Notes under the pieces: generated by a model
What the model was told of the DNA's origin: nothing
What the model saw: the letters and a program-made list of their open reading frames with translations, nothing else
The model's database searches: none
Program-made: the position numbers and the translations under genes
NCBI RefSeq assembly: GCF_910592395.1
Contig: NC_088322.1
Location: 14,319,431 to 14,383,430, forward strand
Direction: 5' to 3'
DNA: 64,000 bases
DNA from: Lineus longissimus
Taxonomy: Eukaryota; Nemertea; Pilidiophora; Heteronemertea; Lineidae
Shown here: positions 24,375 to 35,633 of the stretch, piece after piece
Layout of the letters: every line of letters starts with the position of its first letter
Numbering within the stretch: the first letter of the stretch is position 1

Positions 24375-24656
24375 TCAATTCCGTAACACAATTATCAAAT
24401 TCAGAAGCCACCATGCAGGAATCTCGACTGGTTTCGTGTGACATGCAAATACGTTGCCAGCGTCCCACGGATTAGCTCGAGAATATTGTATAATAATCAC
24501 CATACTGTGTGATACCAGAACGTAATGTCCCGGACTGTTCTCTACTTGGTCTCCATTGATCTTCCAGCAGTGTATACTACCACCAGTAGCAAGGCATCTG
24601 TGTTCAGACAGCCCTGTATCGAGATAGTTCCCTGAAGCTGCCACGATAGCACGTAT
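24375..24656 (-). CDS. immunoglobulin-domain exon (I-set-like)
   Basis: On the reverse strand a clear acceptor (CTTTTGTTGCAG) ends at 24657 and is followed by an open frame to 24375. The translation fits one Ig fold: a first Cys in EHRCLATGG, a Trp ten residues on in HCWKINGDQV, then ANPWDAGNVFAC, where D-x-G-x-x-x-C matches the D-x-G-x-Y-x-C signature with Phe near the Tyr position. The Trp-to-second-Cys distance is about 41 residues, normal for I-set domains. The 3' limit is unclear, as no strong donor follows the second Cys. The gene would run leftward; its other exons were not identified. A decayed copy is possible. Confidence 0.5.
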   Translation of the reverse strand: MRAIVAASGNYLDTGLSEHRCLATGGSIHCWKINGDQVENSPGHYVLVSHSMVIIIQYSRANPWDAGNVFACHTKPVEIPAWWLLNLIIVLRN

Positions 24657-26522
24657 CTGCAACAAAAGTTACTATGCAGTAGTATGACAGGTCTTTAACT
24701 ACTGATTTGACTGTTCTCTAGGTTCTCTTGGTTGTCTTGGAATGGACCAGTCTAAGTCTATCCTGGTAGTTGTATCAGGTGTATACCCCTGGAGGCTGTT
24801 GAGTTACATATCATGCTATGAAAGCATTGCATGGCCTCAGTTGTTGGAAGTGTCCGTAATGGATTATATTCTAAGTGTTACTTGATGTTGGAATTATTAT
24901 TTATCTAAGAGAAATATGTACTTAATATCTGATAGACTAAGTGTGTTTGGATAACAATCAAATGAGTACGTGGATAATGCCTTACTTTCCGAATAAATTG
25001 ATAACAGGCAAATCTCTACCTGGATAACTGTTAAATGTCTACTTGGATAGTTGTATTTCACTTGGATCTCAGTTAATTCTCTACTTGGATATCAGTTAAA
25101 TCTCTCCTTAAATATCAGATAAATTTTACTTAATGTGCATCAGTTAAATTTGTCCTGGCTTTAATAACAGTTTAGCCTGAAAATAGACCATTAAATTGTC
25201 TAGTTGACTTCATAAGTTAGTTCCTATTTAGAAAATAGGAGTAAAACCACCATGAATTAATAGTTTACTACTCTATGGTAGGGCAGCATCTGGCTTACAA
25301 TCTAGCCCTACTTGTTTTTGCCAATCGCTAGCCCAAATCCATAAACAGTCACTTCTGTATTTTGATGACACTTTGGCAGCTGCATAGCACCTTTTCTTAC
25401 CTTTCCTAGTAAAACGTACTTTATGATCCGAATCATCTCGATTGTTGCCCGATACAGCAGTTTATCTTGTAACGGTTACATCGGAGAGATTTCGTATAGA
25501 ATAGGGGTCCCGTAATAGGATCGTCTCCAACGAAAAAGTATAAGCGATATCGCTGTTGACTGTTAGTGGGGTTGTAATGGACTTGTTCTGGGGAGATCGT
25601 TTTGGTAGTCGACGGGAGTCGGTGTTCTGTTTGATAAGACTCATGCAGAGGAAGGAGTTTCGGGAGTAATGCTCTCCTGATGGATTGCTCACGGAAGTAG
25701 TTAGGGCGAGTTGATCGGTGGTACTTCGTTGTTGTGTTCGAAATAATCACTTGTCGGATTTATTTTTGTTCTGCTTGATACTCAGATGTAGGAATAGTTC
25801 GTTTCCAAATAGGAATTTTCATCCTTTTGGCTGGCCAGGAGTGTTGTATCCAACATTTCATTGGATATAAGGTACAACGAGAAATAGTTTTCCATGGGGG
25901 AGTACTGAGTATGCACTGGAGTATCTATTCAACGTTCTAGACTAACTCGCTGGATATATTTGCAATCTTTGATTTAGTAGTGGTTCTGTGTGTCAATATG
26001 GGCTTTTGATTGTGGAGATTACTACCAGTGAATTTCTCTGAACCATTGTGTACCGAAGGCTGCTATTCGCAAAAGTTGAATTCGTTTGAATCTGTCTACA
26101 TAGGCATTTTACAATATTCGTGGCGTGATTCCTGCTTAGTTACCCAAAGTTTGCCTTGCATGTGCTCTCTATCAATGGTTTCAGTACTATTTGCTTACGT
26201 ATAGCATATTTTGCAACGATTTGCTCGATGGATAATACTATGCATGTGCTGTGAGACATTTTGAAGTAAAGTAAACTTTGTGAAGTATTTGATGAGAAGC
26301 AGGATAAAGTACTTTGAATATTCTGGAAGTTGTAAATTAAGTGCCTTCTTATAAAATATAAAAATACATTGAGAAACCAAGCCTTTATTCTTAAAACACC
26401 CGAATGAATTGCAAGGAATGTTATCATCCACAAGTGCCTTACATGGAAATAAAAAGTAGGAGTACAGTTTTTTTAATAGTAGTTTTACCAGAAGATAGAC
26501 AATCGTATCAAAACTCATCGCC
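24657..26522. other. non-coding stretch with degenerate tandem repeats
   Basis: Holds the worn tandem repeat at 24940-25165. Reverse frames at 25433-25750 are open but show no domain. Nothing else is supported. Confidence 0.45.
24940..25165. repeat. degenerate short tandem repeat
   Basis: Units resembling CTACTTGGATATCAGTTAAAT recur roughly every 24-30 bases, with clear copies between 25015 and 25110 and increasingly diverged ones on both sides. An old minisatellite. Confidence 0.6.
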
Positions 26523-26597
26523 ATGAATGTTGGAGCTGGTAACGTGTCCGTGAAGACAGCCGGTGGCAAGACTGGAAATAAACAAGTTGATCTCGAG
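26523..26597 (+). CDS. alternative first coding exon, 25 codons, phase 0
   Basis: The ATG at 26523 has a good context (CATCGCCATG) and an in-frame TAG eight codons upstream, so it must be a start. It opens 25 codons (MNVGAGNVSVKTAGGKTGNK then QVDLE) and meets a GTAGGT donor at 26598 in phase 0. The island is much richer in G+C than the flanking DNA. The peptide is glycine and lysine rich with an acidic end and no hydrophobic segment. There is no acceptor upstream. This is among the clearest members of the first-exon series. Confidence 0.6.
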
Positions 26598-29466
26598 GTA
26601 GGTGACGAGATGTTATGAGATTCGTGTCATGCATGTGTTTAGGTTTGAAGTAACTTGACTTTATCTTTGTCGTTGTAATTTTATCGCTGATGGGTTCAAT
26701 TCGTGCCTTACACCATCTCCACCCATAGCACGTTCTTTAGAGACATTTGAAATTTCCGGCTGATAATCTGCCTTTCTAGATGATTATGTGTTTCACACCA
26801 TACAAACCCCGTTTCTAAGCCCTAACTGCTTATACATACCAAGTGATGAATGCAGAAATCTTTGCCGGACCGGGCAATGTTCTTGAAAGTAGCTATTTAG
26901 AATTAATGCCCACCCTAGCCAATGTCAACGAGGTGTTATGAAATTGAAAATTAAATATTAACGTTGATTACCCATATCGTAAGTTACTTTCGCCAGAACG
27001 TGTGGAATCTTCGATATGTATTGATGGTACGCGCGGAGGCGTGGGGTTACTACGCTTAGCGTATTCTGTTACTTGATACGATATCGTGTATGATGACCTA
27101 TACCGATTTCAAGAAGAAAGAAGTAATGCATCGGTTTAGAATGAAAGAAGTAAGATTGGGTTTGCGTGGTATTCTCCATGAGAGATATTTATTAGTTACA
27201 TAAATGATATATTATAAAACAGCATGGTAATTTTTAACAAAGTTGATGTGTAAAAGTACAGATATACATATTTTCGTCTCGATATTTTAAAGCACTTACA
27301 AGGCTTTAGAAAAATGTATGACTGTGCATTCCGTAATGCTCTCCATATCATATACATTTCCATTGTTCAAATGTACATGATATCCACAGATATATTTTCT
27401 AAAGCACTGTGCTCTATTTCTAATAAAGATTATATGCATCACAGGCGTATTCATGTTCTCTCTATGTTTCCATTAAATACACAGTCCTCAAATATACCGC
27501 CTCAAGGAAGCAATGACCACAATGAAATCCTTCAAATCAGTTCAAACCAAATTCATATCCTTCCGGACTCACAATTACCAAGTTGTAGGCCTACTATGTT
27601 CAATAACGTATTCACGAAGTTCAAATTCAATGTATCGAGGTCGAAGAAATGCGTTCGTTTCACACGTTCAGTCAAAGTCACTAAGTCAGGACTAGCATGA
27701 CTGATTTCAAGTTTCGAGGTTCGAGATCAATATTCAAAAAGTTCACAATATCGAATTCAAAGTTCCAAATTCCAAAGTCGTTATGCATCCAAAATATAAG
27801 CCAAAAGATTTAGTTCGAAGGACCAAATCTTCCCTCGTTCCTTTGAGATGGTATATTTGAGAGAACGTGAACACGTCTGTACTGTATAAAATATTTATCA
27901 GAACTGAAGAATACATTCGACATACACAACAATGCACAGGTTAAAAACCGCACTAATCACTTTATATTTACAAACAAGGCAAATCCAAAGCTGAACGAAA
28001 TAACAATGTGATCAATTACATTCATACCACAGTCCTACTACAATGCGGGAATTCAAAGGGCTAGAGGACAGCCATTGTGCATGTCTATTGTTTAATGGCT
28101 AAAGGACAGCCATTGTGCATGTCTATTGTTTACCCTACATGTTCTATAGATGCAAAACTGCTGATTGATATAATTCATTGCATCATTGGTAAAGGGGCTG
28201 TATATCATAATTTAGCGAGCATTCTTGCCGAGTATTTGTTATAAATGGCATGCATCAATAATTATGATGCCAATACAAAAGTTGTTTACAATGACGGTAC
28301 CACTTGGCTCTAGCTACACCCTACACCCTCATACTACACTTTGCATGGCATAGAGCGTATGACATACTTGGCATCCCGGAGCAATGGATAGTGGGACATT
28401 GCATTTTAATGGATGTTGGGACAGCTTTCGGCCAGTGGTGACGAAAAAACCACAAATTGGCTAAATGCAGGCCAACCAGATATCAAGTCACTGTCTTCAA
28501 TGTGCCGGCACCCCGATGCAAGCCATCATTTGGGCCATTATAGGTGGCTGTTGGTGCTACCATATAAAACCATGTCAAAACAAAAACTAACGAATCACTA
28601 GCACAGCCCCGACTAGTCCTATACCATATCCATGGAGGGAACACGCGAAAACTGAATCTCGCTCTTTCGAAATTCACAAAATAACTGGGCATAGCAAATG
28701 AGTGTGAGTCAACGAGACTGGCATCTGAATAATACAAACTAACTTATAGATTAGCCCGTTGGGCAAATAGCGTTATAACCCCACTCAAAATTGCCAAAAC
28801 TTTGGAATAACTAATTCGTGGACAGAGATGATACAAAACGTTCCGTTTCTCATTCCAATGTTCACAGCAGAAACCAGTGAATATATGCTGATTGCGAATT
28901 TCGTGCGCCCATGCGAATTCTAAATCATTGAAAGTAGAATACAATGCAAAGGTACATACGTGCTTTGTCTACTCTCATTATGCGTAACCAGAACCACGCT
29001 TTCTTCAAAGACCAACCACACAGCATTAGAATATTGTTACTTTTAGGAAACCCGTGCTAAATGTAAATCACCGTATGAGCAAATATCAATTTCAGTTTAT
29101 TCTGTGTTGCTAGCATTTAGTTATGAGGTGCAAGAGCAACGTGACATGTGATACAGAAGTACAAAGAAGGGGAAGGCATGTTTAAAGCTTTATACATTTA
29201 TAATTTACTGGCAGTTACAGTATGCGGCCAAATATCAAAATTGAAAAGAATCACCAATCCAAGCAAGGTCCATACAATACATTTAGAGATAACCTGTAAG
29301 ACTAAGAAGAAAAGCACGTGTAAAATTGGCCTCGCGGGAGTCATTAGGATTCCTTGAAGCTACCACAAGGATCGACAGCTAAATATGTTTATAGCTGAAG
29401 AAGACACGACGTACATTTAGTTAAGTGATTGAAGACACCGCTGTGACGAATTACTTGGGACATTAG
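26598..29466. other. non-coding stretch, probably intron
   Basis: Long A+T-rich DNA. The only repeat noted is the 38-bp duplication at 28059. Frames at 27314-27700 and elsewhere look like chance. Confidence 0.5.
28059..28133. repeat. 38-bp tandem duplication
   Basis: The block GGCTAGAGGACAGCCATTGT and what follows, through ATGTCTATTGTTTA, is repeated once with a single G-to-A change at the start. The near identity indicates a recent slip or duplication. Confidence 0.9.
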
Positions 29467-29673
29467 TTAATCAATTACTGGGACTTGGAGAAGTGGTAAA
29501 ATAGTTGGTGATATGGTGCTTTGATCGAGGTCGTCTAAGATGGGAAGTGGTTCGAGCTCGTTTAATACATCAAACGTGCTGAAGTTTGTTATGTTTCGGA
29601 TAAGGAGATTGCGTCGCACAGTTCTCACATGAGCATTGCACGAATAATCACACATAGTCACATAATCACACAA
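29467..29673 (-). CDS. coding-like reverse frame, unrecognised
   Basis: A reverse frame of 68 codons ends in TAA. Its second half is convincing as protein: RRNLLIRNITNFSTFDVLNE followed by ELEPLPILDDLDQ and a proline-rich end. This could be a terminal exon or a fragment of a retroelement polyprotein. I cannot name the family. No strong acceptor was found, though an AG at about 29628 is possible. Confidence 0.25.
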   Translation of the reverse strand: MCDYVTMCDYSCNAHVRTVRRNLLIRNITNFSTFDVLNELEPLPILDDLDQSTISPTILPLLQVPVID

Positions 29674-30189
29674 TCGAAATTGAATGTTCTACATTCCTGT
29701 TTATAATGACAACATCCTCTGCATCCCAACGGATTCATAATACAAATGTATAGCAGAACTATGGTGTGATGCCTTGGCAGATACCGGAATCTTCCGTTGG
29801 TACCACGCGCATCCTACAAATGGCTCCACTGGGGGCCATGACCTGCTAACAAGGGCCAATACTTTAACATGGAATATGCTTAATCAATATTCACGTCAAT
29901 ACTTGCATATTGTCGTGGGAAATATGCTGGTACGCATATGATTGTAAGCTCTGGGTGTTAACAGCAAGCAACGATCCTTGAAAACCAATTCTGGAGTGGC
30001 AGGAGAAATTATCCCCTTCCGTCCCAGAAGACTCAACATATCGAGCACCAGTGCTCATTGTATTGACTGGTTAAATTCATCGAATCCAAACTGGGCGCCG
30101 TCATGGTTTTCAACAGGAGCTTGGTAGTTACTATTTCAAATCATCTGGCCAGCTGGATATCAAATATAGCTACCGTCGATATCACCATT

Positions 30190-30960
30190 ACAGGTTCTGG
30201 TTGTGCTGCACAAAATCCAGCCAGTTCCCTTTAAAAGCAATTCGGTCGAGCCCTAAGCCAAGTAACAATGATCGACCTTTGCCAGAGCAGTGCGCTGTAA
30301 ATGTAGCAGAAGTGGTACGGTACGGACTGAATGGCATCCTTCAAATAATGTGCTCGGCACAAGCAAATAGGTCAATTCCGCACTTCAACAATGTAACCTC
30401 TGTTTTTACATCAAAACTGTTTAATCCTGTTGGCATCTGGTTCTGCCCTAGCATGGGATTAAGCAAGGCTTGCGATCTCGCCTGCGATAGTATGCTGCAG
30501 TGATGTTTGCAACATTGGCTCTCGGCTTCTCCTTCAGCAGATCTTGTCGGGCCATTACATCAACGCTGAGTAGGAGAGAACACAGAGCCACATTGGGCAT
30601 ATTGTGGGCCTGACAATCTCCGAAGTGAGCAACGATATTGTCCTAAGAATCTCATTAGAACTTGTACTACACACAATGTGGAGACTCCTTCAACTGGCGT
30701 GTCAAATAGGTAGGTGAGAGCTTGGGGCATGTATTTAGCCAAATTTCCTTCTACATGAGCTCATCAATCTAAGCTTCAATCTGTGTCCGCCCACGTTGAC
30801 AACGTGTTCCTCGATCTGGAAGCTAAACTTCCCCAGTGTCATTGTTCATGCCAATGACCAAGCAATCGATTCTATTACATAGAGTGGCCATTTGAAACAT
30901 TTCCCAGTTGTGAAGGACGCAGGACAATGTTGACGAAAGGTAATCAATACTAGTCCCCGG
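30190..30960 (-). pseudogene. decayed coding region, unrecognised
   Basis: Across this stretch the reverse strand shows protein-like runs in alternating frames broken by stops, for example FQMATLCNRIDCLVIGMNND near 30870, and LLNPMLGQNQMPTGLNSFDV near 30440. This is the usual look of an old intronless copy or transposon gene with frameshifts. I see no reverse-transcriptase, transposase or protease motif, so the family is not assigned. Confidence 0.25.
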
Positions 30961-33900
30961 ACCCGTGGTGAGAACACAATTTGGTGATAATGATCCTCGT
31001 GTAGATATGTATGTTCATTTACCATTTTATGTTAGCAAAACAAATATTTCGCGCTGTCATTCAGCCTGGCTGCATGAGCCATACGCTGTATCGGATTTTA
31101 CGATTCTGATGATTTTATAGTTCTATTGTGGGCGTAATGATTTTATATGTCGTTATAACGTGCTTGGTTTGTGGCAGACATTGGAAAGTGTCATACCTTT
31201 CAAATATTCTAATATGTTACAGATTGAACTAAAAAGTAATACAGTTCTCGTCGGGCTGTGCTTTCAAGTGTAAAACTATACTCTGGATGCGCACTGATAC
31301 TTTTTGTTTGGTGCAAAACTGAGGTGAGTAACAAATGCTTTGAAGAACGCTTTCTGACAGTATCTCAATTTCAAGCGATTGGTACTAACAGTCTTACTTG
31401 AAATTACTGCGAAGTGTTTTTAGCTGAAGTCACCTTGTCAGATGAAGGTCAACTGCTTAAGAGTGATTGGTTTAATATCGCAGCTTCGCAGAACTAATGA
31501 TTCTCCAAACCTGTAGCATTTAAGGTGCGGTGTACCAAATGTTATCGAAGGTTCATTGTGTCATGTTCGAACACATCGCCCCTCTTTAAAGAAACGGTAG
31601 TCCCAACTGACTCGTGAAAGATTGAAGATCATGATGGTTTTCATCTGTATCGGTAGATCTTATTTGCAGGCTGACTTCAAACCTCTCCATGTCAACTCCA
31701 TCGCGTCAAGTTATGCCAAGATACTTTACAATGCATCTAACACTGCGAATGTGAGATAAGTTTGCAGAAGAAATTGAATCCAATAGAGTTTAAGGTTATA
31801 ATGCAAATCAAGAATCTTTGAACAGACAGCACGATTCTGAACTTGGTTGGACTTTCCATTGTGTCTGTTACAGTAAAAGCCTGATGTCAGAAATGCTACG
31901 TATGTTTATTGCACATTCGTGCGCTAATTCCCTAGCTTATTCTATTATAATTGTTGCTATTTCCTTCTGTATGCAAGTATTTACGCACGATGGTTATCAT
32001 AACCTATCGTACTTTCCAGAGACTTTGAAGGCATGCATTATCGGTTGAAGATAGGCCTTTGACTGATTTATTGCAGCTGAAGATTCTCAAAAAGCTTTGG
32101 TGTGTATTCAAGGTGTGATGTTGGTAAGCCTTTGTGGTGCGGTCCAACTTCTGTGCTAGGAGCACCTGTGTGCAAAAAACTACATGTCTAGATGTAATGG
32201 ACATATGTTGTTGTTTTTAGTTGGTTTACGAAGCCCTCATTTCCACAGCAAAACTCCACAGACATGAAATAAATAATGACATAATCCCAACTTGTGATGC
32301 ATCCGAATTTATCCATCGTCGAGTTAGGTGTGGTTATATTGTCTCCACGGATTTAGGTCCGTGTAATCACTATCATGCTAGCTAGGTCATGAATCATAGT
32401 GATCAGGAGGGTGATAAAAATATCTCTCGTGGTGCACCATACTGTACCAGGTCTAGGAGATGATCTGTCATGTCAGTTGCCTGGCAGTTCCACTGCATCA
32501 GAAGACAGTGGGATATCAGGTGTTCATTGATGTAGGTCATAAGGTCAGTAATGCATTGCACTAGATTTCACCACGTTTGGTTACCATGGAAGGTCGTGTA
32601 GATCTGCAGGATTTAAGAGGAAATCAGAGAAACCCCAAGGAAGTGACTAGAACCCACAGCTTTGGTCCGGTGGAATCCAGGCCACTTGTGGTGAAAATGG
32701 CATCATAAGCTTATGAAGAAAATGTAAGAAACTGCAGACCAAATCCTTGGCGACCGAACTCTCAAAGCCTGCATTCAAGTTTCAGGTAACTTCTACCGCA
32801 AAGAACTAATGCATGATATATGTACTATGATAATCTATCGCTGTAGTGCTAAAACAGCAAATGATGAAGTGATCATTCCCTGTTTTCTAGAGTCTTAAAA
32901 ATCTATATATCCAACATGCAAAGATGCCGTTTTCAGAAGCTGTTTCGACACCTGGACTATCGCCCTAGGTCGGCAATGGGCTCATAATAAGTAACTCACT
33001 GTACAGAATCCCAATGTATGATAACAGAATTACCATGATAACATGCATGCACGTTATAGAACGCCTGAAGCAGTCTTTGATACGTTACACAACCCTACCA
33101 AACACATGAATTAACAATTAACCAAGTTCAGATATTACTCGCTCTCTATTGTCGATTTGGCCTCCTCTGACTCCATTGATCTGCCTTTACTGGTAATCAC
33201 ATTATCAGGGCCATTTGTATCAGGAAATCGGTAGTAAAAGATCTCTTATCGATTTTGTTGCTGGAATGCACTTTTCGAAAGAGGTTGTTCAAGCATAGGA
33301 CGCCCCATCTTGCCCCGATTTTGATCTGTTCGTCGAAGTGGAATGTAGATGGAAGTTAAAATCAATTGTCACGGCACGTACTAAATGCCAGTCTACATGT
33401 CGACAGGTCAGGATGAGGTGCTAGTTTCCTTAGAACTGATTAAATTCACCAAAACTTACTGTAGATACCCAAAACCCTCGAAAAAAAAAACCAGGTGGAA
33501 ACTTTAAGGTTGTAGGTTGTTTGCTTAAAATCCAGCCCGATACATGATGAACCGTCTTAGTCTTCGATGGTTGCGATATTTTTTAGGCCAGTCAATGATC
33601 GTTGTTTACCCCTTCCTAACATATTAACTCATACAAGGACAGGAAGTAAACATAATAATCTAGAGAACATAAAAATTGAAGTCAATTTGTCCGGGTGCCT
33701 GTCGCTAGTAACTTTCAGAATGGTTGAGGTGATATGACATGCAATGTACTTTAACTGTTCATGCAGTCGAGACGTCACATGAAAACTAAACCACATTATG
33801 CTCCGCGACTTCATGTGCCAGTTTGAAAAACGTGATATAGGGTTATATCTTATAACAGGAAAGAAAGTGCCATGCGTTGACGGGGACGGATGACGCAGAT

Positions 33901-33969
33901 ATCATAGTAGATGTATTCCGTATGGGGATTGGTTGTTAAAAACTCTGGGTCGTGAGAAACGGGGCAAAA
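30961..33969. other. non-coding stretch
   Basis: A 40-codon frame from an ATG at 32586 (MEGRVDLQDLRGNQRNPKE) has an excellent start context (TTACCATGG) and a G+C-rich look, but the possible phase 0 donors after it (GTGACT, GTGGAA, GTGAAA) are poor. Otherwise nothing. Confidence 0.4.
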
Positions 33970-34008
33970 ATGGCAAATACAGCATCACTTTCTCAGTTGA
34001 TAACCTCA
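33970..34008 (+). CDS. possible alternative first coding exon, 13 codons, phase 0
   Basis: The ATG at 33970 (AAAAATGG context) opens MANTASLSQLITS and meets a perfect GTAAGT donor at 34009 in phase 0. The short peptide is neutral and Ser/Thr rich, and composition is not above background, so it depends on the donor and phase alone. A full CRE follows at 34076-34083. A chance site is quite possible. Confidence 0.3.
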
Positions 34009-35394
34009 GTAAGTCAGTGTCAGTCGAACTTGCGTTATGGTTCGGTAGGCCTACCTGTAGCATTCGGAATGGTGATGACGTCATTGAGGTGCTCCCTGTG
34101 CTCAGCCTAGGTACTTGTATCTGGAATTAATATCCTGTAGGCCTAGCCTAATATATGAAGAGATTTTATAACTGAATCAGATATACTATTGCTGACGCAG
34201 GTGTTTACAATGGGTTGATTTAGCTGCTGTTAACTCAAATGCATAAAGTAACATTACCCAGTAACTGTTGTAATGCCAGCTGCTACAATGGCTAAATCGT
34301 TTATCGAATCTCTGGAGGCCAGCTCAGGTGTGAATCTCGGAGAAGTTGAGGAAGCTAAAGATTCATAATCGTATTGTAGAAGCCCAAATAAAGCCTTACA
34401 GTGATATCAGCATCTCTATAGCTTCTCTGTCAATCTCTTAGAAATAAATAGTTGTCAGCAAACACTGACTGACTATAGTTTAAACATGCACTTTATCAAA
34501 AAAATTTCATTGCATCATGTCTTAACCTAAATTGCTAAAGATTGTCTTTTTGTCTAATCTGTCGTCTTTTGTGAATAATTTATTGGAATTAGATTGGATT
34601 CTATGAAATTTGACTAGTTCAAACAAAGGTGCACGTCATCAAGCGTACGTTCTTGTTCTCATGTTGTATTATTTACAGCAACGGGAAGTTCACAATCATA
34701 GATATTTATTAAAGTGACGTCTTGCTCTCGAAAGTTCCATCAATTCGTGGCAATAGCAGGGCTTCATTTTAAAAGGATAAGTGAAGGACATCTGACTGTC
34801 CTGCGCTCTGAATGAACTCGGAAGCTAAAAGATCATTGTTCCTTTAACTTTTGAAAAACTCTGAGTACGTCTGGGCTAAATTGACTGATGCTTGGTGTGA
34901 AGAGTGAGACGACACTCTTCCGAATTTCCAATTCCGGAAATGACGCGTCCAGTGGAAGAAAGAAAATGGGTTGATTAAAAGCCACATCCTTAGGTAACAA
35001 CGGATGTAGAGAATGTAACATTTTCTTCATTGCTAATTTATTTCTATACGACATAGAAAACACTATGTATGTTACAATGGATACCTGTGCAACTATTTCA
35101 AATGCCTGTAACGTTATAGCAGTAATCCTACATGGAAACCTTACACAAGTCGTATTTATTCTTTTCTATTTTAAAATTGTAATTAGGTGTCTAGTCTCGC
35201 TTGGTTTCTTATGGATATTCTGAAATCAAACATATCGAAGAACTTTTCTGGGGGTTTCCACGATACGCTTCTCATTTCGTTAAGTAGGCCAGTCAATGAT
35301 TTTTCAGTTAAGGCCCATTAAAAAAAATTGGAACCTCTGCATTCATACCTTCACCCAAGTATACAGCTCCTAAAATTGCTCTTTATTTTTACAG
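34009..35394. other. non-coding stretch with one reverse open frame
   Basis: A CRE lies at 34076. The reverse frame 34833-35063 (76 codons, containing KKMLHSLHPLLPKDVAFNQP) is protein-like and could be a terminal exon of a leftward gene, but I recognise no family. A + strand ATG at 34275 (MPAATMAKSFIESLEASS) has only a weak phase 1 donor. Confidence 0.35.
34076..34083. promoter_or_regulatory. CRE palindrome
   Basis: A complete TGACGTCA, the binding site of CREB/ATF bZIP factors. No other promoter element is evident nearby. Confidence 0.35.
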
Positions 35395-35633
35395 TCGTCG
35401 TTCATATCGTAGCGACTTACCAACAAAAATTCTGTCGACAGGAGAATAAGGAGTGTGGAAAGGCAGCAATCAATAACTTTGAGTTGTTTCTATACAAATA
35501 CCAATCCTATGAATACTGGACTAACGACTTAGTGACATGTCCCGATATCATTAAAAAGCAACGGAATTTACAATTGCCTCATAATACGCTGCGAACGAAT
35601 CCTGATGTCCCAGCATTGATCAATAACATCTAG
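35395..35633 (+). CDS. possible terminal exon, unrecognised
   Basis: A strong acceptor (CTCTTTATTTTTACAG, ending at 35394) is followed by a frame open for about 79 codons to a TAG at 35631-35633. It includes QQKFCRQENKECGKAAINNF, then an aromatic-rich stretch (YKYQSYEYW) and a polar end. Codon composition looks coding. No ATG precedes in frame, which fits an internal or last exon. The family is not recognised, and I found no exon upstream with an obviously matching phase. Confidence 0.3.

Noticed and set aside
24375-24656. ADAMTS-type spacer domain, from the ING-D...SPGHYVL string
   Set aside because: The paired Cys, Trp and D-x-G-x-x-x-C spacing fit an immunoglobulin domain much better.
32586-32708. 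40-codon frame with an ideal start context (MEGRVDLQDLRGNQRNPKE)
   Set aside because: No donor of reasonable quality in phase 0. Kept only as a note in the non-coding entry.
34275-34330. ATG (MPAATMAKSFIESLEASS) before a GTGTGA donor
   Set aside because: Weak donor and phase 1. The frame also ends naturally soon after. Not convincing.
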